A stretch of DNA of 64,000 nucleotides from an uncultured Bacteroidales bacterium (GCA_902778625.1 CACYYM010000010.1:124001-188000), one strand, 5' to 3'; numbered from the stretch's first letter, positions 32,923 through 42,466 are shown. Translations and numbers: made by a program. Notes: generated by a model from the sequence alone, not told the origin.

Positions 32923-34520
32923 ATAAAAAGACAACTACTATTAAACGCACTGCTCTTATGCCTTTCGACCTCCATGATGGCACAGACGAGTAAGCTGACA
33001 CTCGATGCCCACATGCAGGCGGAAAGGCATCAGGCAACAACGCGGACAAAAGCGCCCGGAACAACTGTTGGAACATTGAGCGCCATCGTCAAACTCGACG
33101 AAGCAAACATCGACAAGACACTTGACTGCTTGCGCACAATGGGCGTAAAGCTGCAGGGACGTCTGGGGCAGCAAGTGGCAGCAGCCATTCCTCTCGACGT
33201 CTTGCAGCAAGTGGAGGATATGCAGGGCGTACTGCGTATCGGCACGGGCGGCCTTGCTCCCAAGCTGCTGACCGACATATCGCGCGGCGAGATTGGTGTG
33301 TCGGACATCGACGGCACCCGCGGAATGGTGGGCGACAAGTCCTACAGCGGAAAGGGCGAGATAACGGAAGCTGTCGAAGCAATCTGCTAGGAGGGCGTGC
33401 CTTTGGTCATTTCAGCCGGCAACGAGGGCAACAGGCGGCTGTATCTTCATAAGGATTTCGAAAGCGACACGGATACGCTGCGTTCAATGATTGCCATGAA
33501 GGATAAATTTGAGAACATCGAAGGCTTCGTACCGAAGGATGCCGACCTCTGTATGCGCCTGTCGCTGGTCAAAAAAGATGGCGACAACACATGGAAGACG
33601 CTATGGCAATCGCCGATGCTCAAACCCGAGACGGGCATCCTGCCCGACATCATCAGCGAGGGAGTGCCTGCACTGGATGAAGGCTTCAGTGGCATTTTGC
33701 GTTTAGGCGTTTCGCGTGAGCCCGACCAGGTGCGTATGAAAATTTGCGGTATGGGTATGCTGCAAGAAGACTACTTCCTCGAACTGACCATTGGCAGCAA
33801 GCAGGGCGTGGGCCTCGACATCTTCAATGCCGAGCTGACGTCCGGGGGCAGGGCAGGCTTCCTGAGCAGCGTGGATGGCATGTTGCAAAACGACTGGGCC
33901 ACAGCGCCCTCCTGCATTTCCGCAGGCGCTTATACCACCAACACTATGGTGCGTTCACTCTACGATGAACCTTTGCCCTCAATTGACGAAACACTTAACG
34001 ACATTGCCCCGCTGAGCAGCTATGGCACCGGCCTTAATGGCGTACATGTGCCCACTATTTGTGCTCCAGGCATTAATATAGTGGCAGCCGTGAGCCACTT
34101 CAACGTGGAAAAAGACGATAAAGGCAATCCGAAGCCATACCGTCCCGATATGACTTGGCAAGGCTTCCCCTATAACGCCGAAAGCGGCACATCGATGGCA
34201 GCGCCCACCGTGGCCGGAACCATCGCCCTGTGGCTGGAAGCCAATCCAAAGCTGACACCTGCCGAGGTGAAGGACATTGTGTGCCGCTCCGCCCGCACCG
34301 ACGCGTTTACCGAAGCCAAACCCGCACAGTCGGCCACGGCATGATTGACGCCAAGCGCGGACTCGAGATGGTGCTCAATGCGGGTACTGGCATCAGAGAG
34401 ATTTCCGAGGGTCAGCTGAGCGAGAACGGCACGATGTACGACCTGCAGGGCCGTCCTTGCAGACAGCCTCGCGCCAAAGGCATCTACATAAGCAACGGGA
34501 AGAAAGTCATCATCAAGTAG
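32923..34520 (+). pseudogene. Decayed S8 (subtilisin-like) secreted peptidase
   Basis: Remains of an exported subtilase with several lesions. The expected start reads ATA-AAA-AGA (32923), before a signal-like LLLNALLLCLSTSMMAQ, where ATG would be expected. After DKSYSGKGE (about 33358) the sequence jumps to ITEAVEAIC and GVPLVISAGNEGN, so the segment that should hold the catalytic Asp and His is missing. A TAG stop interrupts the frame at 33388-33390. The Ser motif GTSMAAPTVAGTIALWL survives. At about 34333, CAGTCGGCCACGGC lacks one base and shifts the frame to GHGMIDAKRGLEMVLNAG. The tail MYDLQGRPCRQPRAKGIYIS then NGKKVIIK matches the C-terminal tail of other secreted proteins here. No active protease can be made. 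Confidence 0.88.
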
Positions 34521-34553
34521 GACGCCGACTTTCTTAATAGCCTTCAAAAAAAC

Positions 34554-34722
34554 ACTCGACGTGTCGTGTCACCAAACTCGACACGTTGAGTTGATTATAT
34601 ATACATGTATGTATAATTAAATGTACATGTATGTATAATTAAATGTACATGTATCTATAATCAACTTGGCACGCCGTGTTGAGAAACACGACTTGAGGTC
34701 TCGAGCAACCCGACCTGTCGAG
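34554..34722 (+). repeat. Long 22-nt-phased palindrome array with changing cores
   Basis: Eight positions on a 22-nt pitch, centres 34561.5, 34583.5, 34605.5, 34627.5, 34649.5, 34671.5, (34693.5 weak) and 34715.5. Cores: CTCGACGTGTCGTG, ACTCGACACGTTGAGT, TATACATGTATGTA, GTACATGTAT (twice), TTGGCACGCCGTG, a weak unit near GACTTGAGGTC, and CCGACCTGTCGAG. The core changes sequence class three times while the phase is kept. It lies between the subtilase pseudogene and the lipoate ligase promoter. Confidence 0.85.
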
Positions 34723-34801
34723 TGAGGTGACGCACTATGTCATTTTTCCTAAAAGAACGAAATAATTCTCCATTCTTCTTTCTTAATTCCTAATTTATTT
34801 G

Positions 34802-34809
34802 TATCTTTG
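34802..34809 (+). promoter_or_regulatory. -7 promoter box TATCTTTG for the lplA-gcv-lpd operon
   Basis: TATCTTTG lies 52 nt upstream of the lplA ATG. The leader is short and shows no glycine-riboswitch-like structure. Confidence 0.72.
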
Positions 34810-34860
34810 TAGTCGCAAAGCGACTAACAACGAAACTAAGACGAACCTGTCTCACCGGTC

Positions 34861-35586
34861 ATGACCTACTTGTCTCTGCCTTCGGACGAAACGCGACGCC
34901 TCAGCTTCTATCTGGCGATGGAGGAGTATGCAACACGCTCGACAAACGATGGGTCTCCGTTCTTCTTCCTCTGGCAAGTGGAGCCGACGGTCATCTTCGG
35001 CAGGCATCAGGTCATCGAAAACGAGGTGAACATCACATATTGCCGCGAGCACGGCATACAGTTCTACAGGCGAAAGAGCGGCGGAGGCTGCGTCTATGCC
35101 GACAAGAGCAACGTCATGATGAGCTACATCACACGCTCCGACCAGGTGCAAACCACTTTCAAGGAGTACATGCAAATGGTCTGCTCAATGCTCAAGGAAC
35201 TTGGCTTGGACGCCACCTCCACAGAGAACAACGACGTGCTCATCGGCGGCCGGAAGGTCTCGGGCAATGCCTTCTACCACCTTCCCGGGTGGAGTATCGT
35301 TCACGGCACAATGCTCTTCGACACAGACATGCGCCACATGCTCTCTGCCATCACGCCGCCAAAGCAAAAGCTTGACAAGCACGGTGTCGAAAGTGTGCGT
35401 CAACGCATCACCCTACTCAAGGAGCACACGGACTTGAGCATCGAAGCGTTCAAGGACTTCGCCAAGCAAAAACTCTGCTCCGACGAGTTGAAGCTGACCG
35501 AAGAAGACGTCAGGAACATCGAAACAATTGAACAAGAATACCTTAACCCTGAATTTATCTATGGAAAAGAAAACATGTCTCTATGA
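34861..35586 (+). CDS. lplA: Lipoate-protein ligase
   Basis: 241 aa. The biotin/lipoate ligase fold is shown by FLWQVEPTVIFGRHQVIENE, YRRKSGGGCVYADKSNVMMS (the RRxSGGG loop), ENNDVLIGGRKVSGNAFYH (substrate lysine) and HGTMLFDTDM. It is shorter than E. coli LplA and lacks a large C-terminal domain, as in many Bacteroidetes. It attaches lipoate to target proteins, and its location at the head of the glycine cleavage operon makes GcvH the obvious target. Its 3' end overlaps the start of gcvT by 26 nt, implying coupled expression. Confidence 0.92.
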   Translation: MTYLSLPSDETRRLSFYLAMEEYATRSTNDGSPFFFLWQVEPTVIFGRHQVIENEVNITYCREHGIQFYRRKSGGGCVYADKSNVMMSYITRSDQVQTTFKEYMQMVCSMLKELGLDATSTENNDVLIGGRKVSGNAFYHLPGWSIVHGTMLFDTDMRHMLSAITPPKQKLDKHGVESVRQRITLLKEHTDLSIEAFKDFAKQKLCSDELKLTEEDVRNIETIEQEYLNPEFIYGKENMSL

Positions 35587-36643
35587 CCGCCACGTGGCTT
35601 TGGGCGCACTTATGTCACCCTTTGGCGGCTTCATCATGCCGATTCAGTACTCCAACATTACTGACGAGCACAACGCCGTACGTCAGCATTGTGGCGTCTT
35701 CGACGTGAGTCACATGGGCGAAGTGCGCATCACCGGACCCGATGCAGAACGTTATGTCCAGCACATCTTCACGAATGATGTGGCCGGAGCACCAGTCGGA
35801 CAAATCTACTACGGCATGATGCTCTATCCGAACGGCGGTACTGTCGATGACCTGCTCGTGTATAAGATGGGCGAAGGCGACTTCTTCCTCGTCATCAACG
35901 CCGCTAATATCGACAAGGATGTGGCTTGGATGAAGGAAAACGCGACAGGTTTCGACATCAAACTCGACCACCAAAGCGACCAGTACGGACAGCTTGCTGT
36001 GCAAGGTCCAGAAGCAGAAGCTGTCGTTCTCGACGTGCTTGGCATCGACGGACGCGACTTGAAGTTCTACACCGCGAAAGAGGTTGTGGGCGAGTATATC
36101 ATTTCGAGAACAGGCTACACAGGCGAGGACGGCTTCGAGATCTACGGGTCGCATGAGTTCACACAAAAGTGTTGGGACAAGCTTATTGCAAGCGGCCGTT
36201 GCAAACCCTGCGGCTTAGGCTGCCGCGACACCTTGCGTTTCGAGGTCGGTCTGCCGCTTTATGGCGACGAGCTCAGCGCAGACATCTCCCCCGTAATGGC
36301 AGGTCTGTCAATGTTCTGCAAGCTCGACAAGCCTGAATTCATCGGCAAGGAAGCCCTCGTTGAGCAGAAGGCAAATGGCGTCGCACAGAAGCTCGTCGGC
36401 ATCGAACTCGTGGACAAGGCAATCCCTCGTCATGGCTATGCCGTTCTCAACACTGAAGGCGAAGTCGTGGGCGAAGTAACGACCGGCTATCATTGCCTCA
36501 GCGTGGACAAGAGCGTCTGCATGGCTCTCGTCAAGACCGACTATGCAAAACTCGACACACCACTCTCTGTCCAAATCCGCAAGAAAGTCTTCGAGGGCAA
36601 AGTTGTCAAGAAGAAATTTTACGATAAACATTATAAAAAGTAA
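35561..36643 (+). CDS. gcvT: Glycine cleavage system T protein (aminomethyltransferase)
   Basis: 360 aa from MEKKTCLYDRHVALGALMSP, overlapping lplA by 26 nt; the frame is open 11 codons further up, but family similarity begins here. Key segments: GGFIMPIQYSNITDEHNAVR, VFDVSHMGEVRITGPDA, GYTGEDGFEIYGS, and CGLGCRDTLRFEVGLPLYGD. It transfers the methylene group from aminomethylated GcvH to tetrahydrofolate, releasing ammonia. Length is normal for the family (about 360). gcvH follows 7 nt later. Confidence 0.95.
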   Translation: MEKKTCLYDRHVALGALMSPFGGFIMPIQYSNITDEHNAVRQHCGVFDVSHMGEVRITGPDAERYVQHIFTNDVAGAPVGQIYYGMMLYPNGGTVDDLLVYKMGEGDFFLVINAANIDKDVAWMKENATGFDIKLDHQSDQYGQLAVQGPEAEAVVLDVLGIDGRDLKFYTAKEVVGEYIISRTGYTGEDGFEIYGSHEFTQKCWDKLIASGRCKPCGLGCRDTLRFEVGLPLYGDELSADISPVMAGLSMFCKLDKPEFIGKEALVEQKANGVAQKLVGIELVDKAIPRHGYAVLNTEGEVVGEVTTGYHCLSVDKSVCMALVKTDYAKLDTPLSVQIRKKVFEGKVVKKKFYDKHYKK

Positions 36644-36650
36644 TTAAACT

Positions 36651-37031
36651 ATGGCTAAATTTGAAGAAGGACTCCGCTACAGCGAGTCACACGAGTACAT
36701 TCGCGTTGAAGGCGAATACGGTTACATTGGTATTTCGGACTATGCTCAGCACGCACTCGGCAACGTTGTTTACGTCGACATGCCCGAAGTGGACGACGAG
36801 GTAACAGCAGGCGAAGAGTTTGGCGCCGTTGAAAGCGTCAAGGCTGCAAGCGATTTGATTTCTCCCGTAAGCGGTACAGTCGTTGAAGTTAACGAGGCCC
36901 TCGAGGACCAGCCCGAGCTTCTGAACGAAGACGCCTTTGCCAACTGGATCATTAAGGTGCAGCTCTCCGACCCCTCGGAACTCGATGCCCTCATGGATGT
37001 AGAAGCATATAAGGAACACTGCAAAGAATAA
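36651..37031 (+). CDS. gcvH: Glycine cleavage system H protein (lipoyl carrier)
   Basis: 126 aa, the standard length. The lipoyl-lysine site is GAVESVKAASDLISPVSG (Lys near residue 64). It shuttles the aminomethyl group from the P protein to T and is reoxidised by Lpd. Its lysine must be lipoylated, probably by the LplA at the head of the operon. 7 nt to gcvPA. Confidence 0.95.
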   Translation: MAKFEEGLRYSESHEYIRVEGEYGYIGISDYAQHALGNVVYVDMPEVDDEVTAGEEFGAVESVKAASDLISPVSGTVVEVNEALEDQPELLNEDAFANWIIKVQLSDPSELDALMDVEAYKEHCKE

Positions 37032-37038
37032 CGTCTCC

Positions 37039-38388
37039 ATGTTTAAGTATTTTCCTCATACCGAGGAAGACTTGCAGGAAATGCTTAAGGCTGCCGGTGC
37101 GAAGTCGGTTCACGACCTCTTCGACGATGTGCCTGAGGCTGCGCGCTTCAAAAGAGAGTATGAACTGCCCGAAGCTCTCTCGGAGACTGACCTGCGACTC
37201 TTCTTCGAACAACTGACCGCACCGGATAATGCGATGCAACTCGTCTGCTTTGCCGGTGCAGGATGCTACGACCACTATGCACCTAGTGTAGTGCAGAACC
37301 TCATCCAGCGCTCGGAGTTCCTGACGTCCTACACGCCTTACCAGGCCGAGATATCGCAGGGCACGCTCCACTACATCTTCGAGTATCAGTCGATGATTGC
37401 AGAGCTGACGGGCATGGACATTGCAAACGCCTCGATGTACGACGGCGCAACCGCTACGGCGGAAGCTGCCATGATGGCTTGGGGCAACGCCAAGAAGGCA
37501 AACTGCGTCTTGATGAGCGAGACGGTGGACCCAAAGGTGCGCCGCGTCGTCGAGACTTACGCGCACTTCCACGGCTTCCCCATCAAGCTTGTGCCTGCTG
37601 TTAATGGTGTTCTCGACCGCAGCGCTCTCGACAAGGAAATCGCTGAAGGCGGCGTCGCAGGACTCATCGTGCAGCAGCCTAACTACTACGGCATCGTCGA
37701 GAACTACACAGGCATCGCCGACGCGCTCCACGAGCAGAAAGGCATCTTCGTAGTGAACGCTAATCCCAGCGACCTGGCTATCCTGAAGACGCCAGCCGAG
37801 TGGGGAGCCGACGTGGCAGTAGGCGAAGGCCAGAGCCTCGGCATTCCCATGACCTTCGGAGGCCCCGGCGTGGGCTACATGGCCTGCACGGAGAAGCTGA
37901 TGCGAAAGCTTCCAGGACGCATCGTGGGACAGACCCTCGACAATCGCGGCCAGCGGGCTTTCGTCCTGACACTGCAGGCTCGCGAGCAGCACATACGTCG
38001 CCAGAAGGCAACCTCCAATATCTGTTCCAACCAAAGCCTCATGGCGCTCTACGTCACGATATACCTCAGCCTCATGGGCAAAGAGGGACTTCGCGAAGTG
38101 GCGGAGATGAGCTATGCCGGCGCACATAGCCTCCGCGACAAACTCATCGCGACGGGCAAGTTCAAGGACACTTTCCCGGGACAGCCTTTCTTCAATGAGT
38201 TCTGCGTGGATTACGAGGGAGACCTCGAAGCGCTCCTCGACGAATGCACCGCCAACGGCTACCTCGCTGGCGTTCAGGTCGGCGAGAAGACGCTCATGCT
38301 GGCTGTCACAGAGCAGCGCTCAACAGAGGAAATCGACGAACTCGTCGAGATTATTCAGCAATTTAAGGAAGAGGAGGCAAAGGCATGA
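37039..38388 (+). CDS. gcvPA: Glycine dehydrogenase (decarboxylating) subunit 1
   Basis: 449 aa, the N-terminal half of the P protein as a separate subunit (about 450 aa is usual). Recognisable: YFPHTEEDLQEMLKAAG, CFAGAGCYDHYAPSVVQNLI, TPYQAEISQGTLHYIFEYQS, TFGGPGVGYMAC and RQKATSNICSNQSLMALY. With GcvPB it decarboxylates glycine and loads the aminomethyl group on GcvH. It overlaps gcvPB by 4 nt (ATGA). Confidence 0.95.
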   Translation: MFKYFPHTEEDLQEMLKAAGAKSVHDLFDDVPEAARFKREYELPEALSETDLRLFFEQLTAPDNAMQLVCFAGAGCYDHYAPSVVQNLIQRSEFLTSYTPYQAEISQGTLHYIFEYQSMIAELTGMDIANASMYDGATATAEAAMMAWGNAKKANCVLMSETVDPKVRRVVETYAHFHGFPIKLVPAVNGVLDRSALDKEIAEGGVAGLIVQQPNYYGIVENYTGIADALHEQKGIFVVNANPSDLAILKTPAEWGADVAVGEGQSLGIPMTFGGPGVGYMACTEKLMRKLPGRIVGQTLDNRGQRAFVLTLQAREQHIRRQKATSNICSNQSLMALYVTIYLSLMGKEGLREVAEMSYAGAHSLRDKLIATGKFKDTFPGQPFFNEFCVDYEGDLEALLDECTANGYLAGVQVGEKTLMLAVTEQRSTEEIDELVEIIQQFKEEEAKA

Positions 38389-39917
38389 ACAGGACATTAT
38401 ATGGAAACCTTATCTTCGAGTTGTCGAAGAAAGGACGCAAGGGTTACTCCCTTCCGCAGGACTATGACCGCACGCACACAACGGCGGAACTTCCCGAAGC
38501 ACTTCGCCGCAAGGAAGCTGCCCGCCTGCCCGAGTGCGATGAGCTGACGGTGGTGCGTCACTACACGAACCTCAGCCACAACAACTTCGGCGTGAACGAC
38601 GGCTTCTATCCGCTCGGCTCATGCACGATGAAGTACAATCCCGTCATCAACGAAGAGATAGCCGGCATGAAGGCCTTCGCCGGACTGCATCCCCTGCAAC
38701 CCGCCGTGACCTGCCAAGGTGCGTTGGAGGTGTATTACAATCTGCAGGAGTCGCTTGCTGAGCTTGCCGGCCTGAGCGAGTTCACGCTGAATCCCTGTGC
38801 CGGCGCACATGGCGAATTGACTGGTCTGATGGTCATCCGTGCTTATCACGAAAGCCAAGGCGACATCCGCACAAAGGTGCTTATTCCCGACTCGGCACAT
38901 GGCACGAACCCAGCCTCTGCAGCAGTCTGCGGCCTGGAAGTCGTCGAGGTGAAGAGCCTGGCTGACGGCACGGTCGATGTTGACCACCTGCGTCAGCTTC
39001 TCAGCGAGATGGGAAGCGAGGTCGCAGCCATGATGATGACCAACCCCAACACGCTTGGCATCTTCGAGCCGCGTGTTCTGGAGATTACCGAGATGGTGCA
39101 CAAGGCAGGCGGCCTCATGTACTACGACGGCGCGAACCTCAACGCCTTGCTCGGCGAATGCCGTCCCGGCGACATGGGCTTCGACGTGATGCACATCAAC
39201 CTGCACAAGACATTCTCCACGCCTCATGGTGGCGGCGGCCCTGGCAGCGGCCCAGTCGGTGTACGCAAGGGCTTGGAGCAGTTCCTCCCGACGCCTCGCG
39301 TCAAGAAGGTTGTCGTGAACTACGACCTCCCCGAAGACGGTCCGACCGAATGGGAAGGCTTCATCGTTGACTGGGGAACTGCGTCTGACATCAACAACAG
39401 CAATAAGCCTCTCGGCTCCGTCGGCAATTTCTTCGGCAACTTCGGCGTGATGCTGAAGGCTTACACCTACATCTTGTCGCTCGGCTCAGAGAACATCAAG
39501 CACGTTGGTCCCTTGGCAACGCTCAACGCAAACTACATCAAGGAACGCCTTCGCGACAGTTATCTCTTGCCCATCAGCGGCCTGTGCAAGCACGAGGTGG
39601 TCTTCGACGGACTCGTTGACAAGAGTTCCGGCGTGACGACAATGGACGTTGCCAAGCGTTTGCTCGACTATGGGTATCATGCTCCGACCATCTATTTCCC
39701 GTTGCTCTTCCATGAAAGTCTCATGATAGAGCCAACCGAGAACGAGAGCAAGGAGACCATCGACGCCTTCATCGACGTGATGCACAAGATTGCGAAGGAA
39801 GCCAAGACAGATCCCGAACTGGTGAAGACAGCGCCGCACAACACGCCAATCGGCCGTGTGGACGACGTGTTGGCAGCAAAGAATCCTATAACAACCTACT
39901 GGAAAAGCAAAGAATGA
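38385..39917 (+). CDS. gcvPB: Glycine dehydrogenase (decarboxylating) subunit 2
   Basis: 510 aa, the PLP-binding half of the P protein. The PLP lysine lies in HINLHKTFSTPHGGGGPGSG near residue 280. Other family marks: LGSCTMKYNPVINEEIAGMK, CAGAHGELTGLMVIRAYH, IPDSAHGTNPASAAVCG. Slightly longer than the common 480-490 aa. It starts in the ATGA overlap with gcvPA and its stop overlaps the lpd start (ATGA) by 4 nt. Confidence 0.95.
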   Translation: MNRTLYGNLIFELSKKGRKGYSLPQDYDRTHTTAELPEALRRKEAARLPECDELTVVRHYTNLSHNNFGVNDGFYPLGSCTMKYNPVINEEIAGMKAFAGLHPLQPAVTCQGALEVYYNLQESLAELAGLSEFTLNPCAGAHGELTGLMVIRAYHESQGDIRTKVLIPDSAHGTNPASAAVCGLEVVEVKSLADGTVDVDHLRQLLSEMGSEVAAMMMTNPNTLGIFEPRVLEITEMVHKAGGLMYYDGANLNALLGECRPGDMGFDVMHINLHKTFSTPHGGGGPGSGPVGVRKGLEQFLPTPRVKKVVVNYDLPEDGPTEWEGFIVDWGTASDINNSNKPLGSVGNFFGNFGVMLKAYTYILSLGSENIKHVGPLATLNANYIKERLRDSYLLPISGLCKHEVVFDGLVDKSSGVTTMDVAKRLLDYGYHAPTIYFPLLFHESLMIEPTENESKETIDAFIDVMHKIAKEAKTDPELVKTAPHNTPIGRVDDVLAAKNPITTYWKSKE

Positions 39918-41164
39918 CTGACCTTATAATCATCGGAGCCGGCCCTGGAGGCTACAAGGCAGCGGTTTATGCGGCCAGGCACGGACTCAAGGTTACCGTG
40001 TTCGAGGACGTACACGTGGGCGGCACATGCCTCAACGTGGGCTGCATCCCGACGAAGACCTACGTGCATTCCGCAACGTTTGCTGAAGCCACAGAGCGTC
40101 AGCCACAAGTCGTAGAAGCCCTGCGAGGTGGCATCGAGACACTTCTCTCCCACCCCAACATCACGCTGATTCGCGAGAAGGGCGTCTTCATCAATGCCAA
40201 TACGGTGAGCGGCGTGACGGCAAAGCACATCATCGTCGCCACAGGTAGCAGCGCAAAGATGCTGCCCATCCCTGGTGCCGACGGACAGAACGTCGGCTCT
40301 TCCACCGAGTTGCTCGGCCTGAAGGAACTGCCCAAACGGCTCTGCATCATAGGCGCTGGCGTCATCGGCATGGAGTTCGCGAGCGTCTTCCAACGCTTCG
40401 GCTCAGAGGTGACCGTCGTGGAGTACCTCAAGGAGTGCCTGCCCATGGTGGATGGCGATATTGCCAAGCGCCTGCGCAAACTCCTGGAGAAGCGCGGCAT
40501 CACCTTCTACATGGGGGCTGGCGTGAAGAGCATCGACGGCTCGACAGTCCTGTTTGAGCAGAAAGGCAAGGAGGTGAGCGTGGAGGCCGATTACGTGCTG
40601 ATGGCAACGGGCCGCAAGCCGAACGTGTCGCCGGACTTCGCCAATGCAGGTTTCAACTACGACGAGCGCAAGGGCATCGCCGTGGACGAGAACTTCAAGA
40701 CCAGCGTGAAGGGCATCTATGCCATCGGCGACGTCAACGGACGACAGATGCTGGCCCATGCGGCAGAGATGCAGGGCATACACGTCGTGAACCGCATCCT
40801 CGGCATCGAGGACAAGATACGTTTCGACTTCATGCCTGCCGCTATCTTCACCGAGCCTGAGGCCGCTTGCGTCGGTCCCACGGAAGATCAACTGAAGGAA
40901 CAGGGCGTGCCGTTCGAGTGCCACAAGAGTTTCTACCGCGCCAACGGCAAAGCTCTGGCGATGAACGAGACCGAGGGAATGGTGAAGCTGTGCTGCGAGC
41001 CCGAGGAAGGCAAGTTGCTCAGCGCACACGTCTTCGGCGCGCATGCCGCCGACATCGTGCAGGAAGTGACGGCCTACATCACGCTCGGGGCAACGCTCCG
41101 GCAGTTGCGCGAGACCGTCCACATCCATCCCACCCTCTCCGAAGTGCTGATTGAAGTGAACTGA
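39914..41164 (+). CDS. lpd: Dihydrolipoyl dehydrogenase (L protein), short form
   Basis: 416 aa. FAD motif LIIIGAGPGGYKAAVYAARH, redox disulphide GGTCLNVGCIPTKTYVHS, NAD motif CIIGAGVIGMEFASVFQRFG, AIGDVNGRQMLAHAA, and the C-terminal His-Glu pair HIHPTLSEVLIEV. It reoxidises dihydrolipoyl-GcvH with NAD. It is 40-50 residues shorter than usual (450-475); the shortage lies between the disulphide region and the NAD domain (about 45-100), while all catalytic motifs are kept, so it is probably active. Last gene of the lplA-gcv operon. Confidence 0.92.
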   Translation: MTDLIIIGAGPGGYKAAVYAARHGLKVTVFEDVHVGGTCLNVGCIPTKTYVHSATFAEATERQPQVVEALRGGIETLLSHPNITLIREKGVFINANTVSGVTAKHIIVATGSSAKMLPIPGADGQNVGSSTELLGLKELPKRLCIIGAGVIGMEFASVFQRFGSEVTVVEYLKECLPMVDGDIAKRLRKLLEKRGITFYMGAGVKSIDGSTVLFEQKGKEVSVEADYVLMATGRKPNVSPDFANAGFNYDERKGIAVDENFKTSVKGIYAIGDVNGRQMLAHAAEMQGIHVVNRILGIEDKIRFDFMPAAIFTEPEAACVGPTEDQLKEQGVPFECHKSFYRANGKALAMNETEGMVKLCCEPEEGKLLSAHVFGAHAADIVQEVTAYITLGATLRQLRETVHIHPTLSEVLIEVN

Positions 41165-41202
41165 CGACCCGTCTCTACAATCGCTCCTGCGAGCATCAAC
41201 AC

Positions 41203-41244
41203 AATCCGCGTACTACGATACCCATCGAGGCACGCGGATTTTCC
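41203..41244 (+). terminator. Terminator of the lplA-gcv-lpd operon
   Basis: A 9-bp stem AATCCGCGT/ACGCGGATT is followed by TTTTCC, about 40 nt after the lpd stop. The rest of the gap between convergent operons (41245-41410) shows no credible gene. Confidence 0.78.
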
Positions 41245-41410
41245 TTGCCCGTCCTGTCGCGCCAGCCAACATGGCACGAGATGCTCTTTGCCTTTACGTG
41301 TATAAACAACAAACTTTCCACGCCAAGTTGATCGCTTCGTCGCCATGCAGCAACAAAACAGACGCGGGAAGTCTGGTTCCGACTGACGACAAATCGGGTA
41401 AAATGACAAG

Positions 41411-41446
41411 TAAAAAAGAAGAGTCCGACGCATTACATCGGACTCT
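41411..41446 (-). terminator. Terminator of the tdh gene (minus strand)
   Basis: On the minus strand AGAGTCCGA/TCGGACTCT, 9 bp, is followed by TCTTTTTT. Confidence 0.85.
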
Positions 41447-41479
41447 CAACTATTTAGCGATTATTATTGATATAGCAGC

Positions 41480-42433
41480 TTAAAGGAGTTTCTTTGCCAG
41501 CTTCTCGAGCATGTCCTTCGTCATTGCGTCGAGGTCGAACTTGTGTTCCCAATCCCATTCCTGACGAGCGCAAGAGTCGTCCATCATGTTGGGCCACGAC
41601 TCGGCAATAGATTGTTTCAAGGGATCGACGTCATAGACCATCTCAAACTCCGGCTTATACTTCTTGATGTTCTGGTAGATCATCTCAGGGTCGAAACTCA
41701 TAGCAGCGATGTTGAAGCCGTTGCGATGCACGAGGCGGCTTGGGTCGGCCTCCATCAGCATTGTTGCTGCGTGCAGGGCATCGGGCATATACATCATGTC
41801 CATGTGCGTGCCGGCCTTGATGGGACAAGTGAAGCGTTCACCACGAACAGCGTAGTAGTAAATGTCAACAGCGTAGTCGGTGGTGCCACCGCCTGGAGGT
41901 GTGACATAGGAGATGATGCCGGGGAAGCGGACGCTGCGTGTGTCGACGCCGTACTTGTGGAAGTACCAGTCGCTCAGCAGTTCAGTCGTCACCTTCGACA
42001 CGCCGTAGATGGTGCGCGGACGCTGCACGGTGTCCTGGGGTGTCATATCGTGGGGCGTCTCGAGACCAAACGAGCCAATCGAGCTGGGAGTAAACACCGC
42101 GCACTTGTTCTCGCGAGCAATCTCGAGGATGTTCCACAGGCCGTCTATGCCGATGTTCCATGCCAAGCGAGGCTTCGACTCTGCCACAACAGACAGTAAG
42201 GCCGCGAGGTTGTAGATGGCGTCGATGTTGTACTTCTTCACCGCATCAGCAATGCTCTCTGCCTTAATCACGTCAGCCAGAGCACATGGTCCGCTCTCAA
42301 GCAATTCACCCTTAGGCTCGGCTCCAGGAATGTAGCCTGCCACAACGTGTTCGTTTCCGTAAAGACTTCTAAGGTGCATAGTTAGCTCAGAACCTATCTG
42401 TCCTGTTGAGCCGATAATCAGTATGTTCTTCAT
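41480..42433 (-). CDS. tdh: L-threonine 3-dehydrogenase, SDR type
   Basis: 317 aa from MKNILIIGSTGQIGSELTMH; an upstream in-frame start at 42469 lies inside the -7 box (42467-42474) and is rejected. Rossmann motif GSTGQIGSE, NLAALLSVVAE, and the SDR catalytic YGVSK in RPRTIYGVSKVTTELLSDW. The VRFPGIISYVTPPGGGTTDY stretch is characteristic of the short-chain threonine dehydrogenases of Bacteroidetes and animals, not the zinc enzyme of E. coli. It oxidises threonine to 2-amino-3-ketobutyrate, which Kbl (divergent, 155 nt away) cleaves to glycine and acetyl-CoA. Confidence 0.93.
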   Translation of the reverse strand: MKNILIIGSTGQIGSELTMHLRSLYGNEHVVAGYIPGAEPKGELLESGPCALADVIKAESIADAVKKYNIDAIYNLAALLSVVAESKPRLAWNIGIDGLWNILEIARENKCAVFTPSSIGSFGLETPHDMTPQDTVQRPRTIYGVSKVTTELLSDWYFHKYGVDTRSVRFPGIISYVTPPGGGTTDYAVDIYYYAVRGERFTCPIKAGTHMDMMYMPDALHAATMLMEADPSRLVHRNGFNIAAMSFDPEMIYQNIKKYKPEFEMVYDVDPLKQSIAESWPNMMDDSCARQEWDWEHKFDLDAMTKDMLEKLAKKLL

Positions 42434-42466
42434 TGTAGATAAAGTTGTTTTTTGTTTTAGCGACCA

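Noticed and set aside
34723..34860. Glycine riboswitch ahead of the gcv operon
   Set aside because: The transcript leader after the -7 box is only about 45 nt, too short for the tandem aptamer, and no matching core was seen.
41271..41483. 70-codon plus-strand open frame between lpd and tdh
   Set aside because: It runs through the tdh terminator hairpin and into the tdh 3' end, and the composition is not coding-like.
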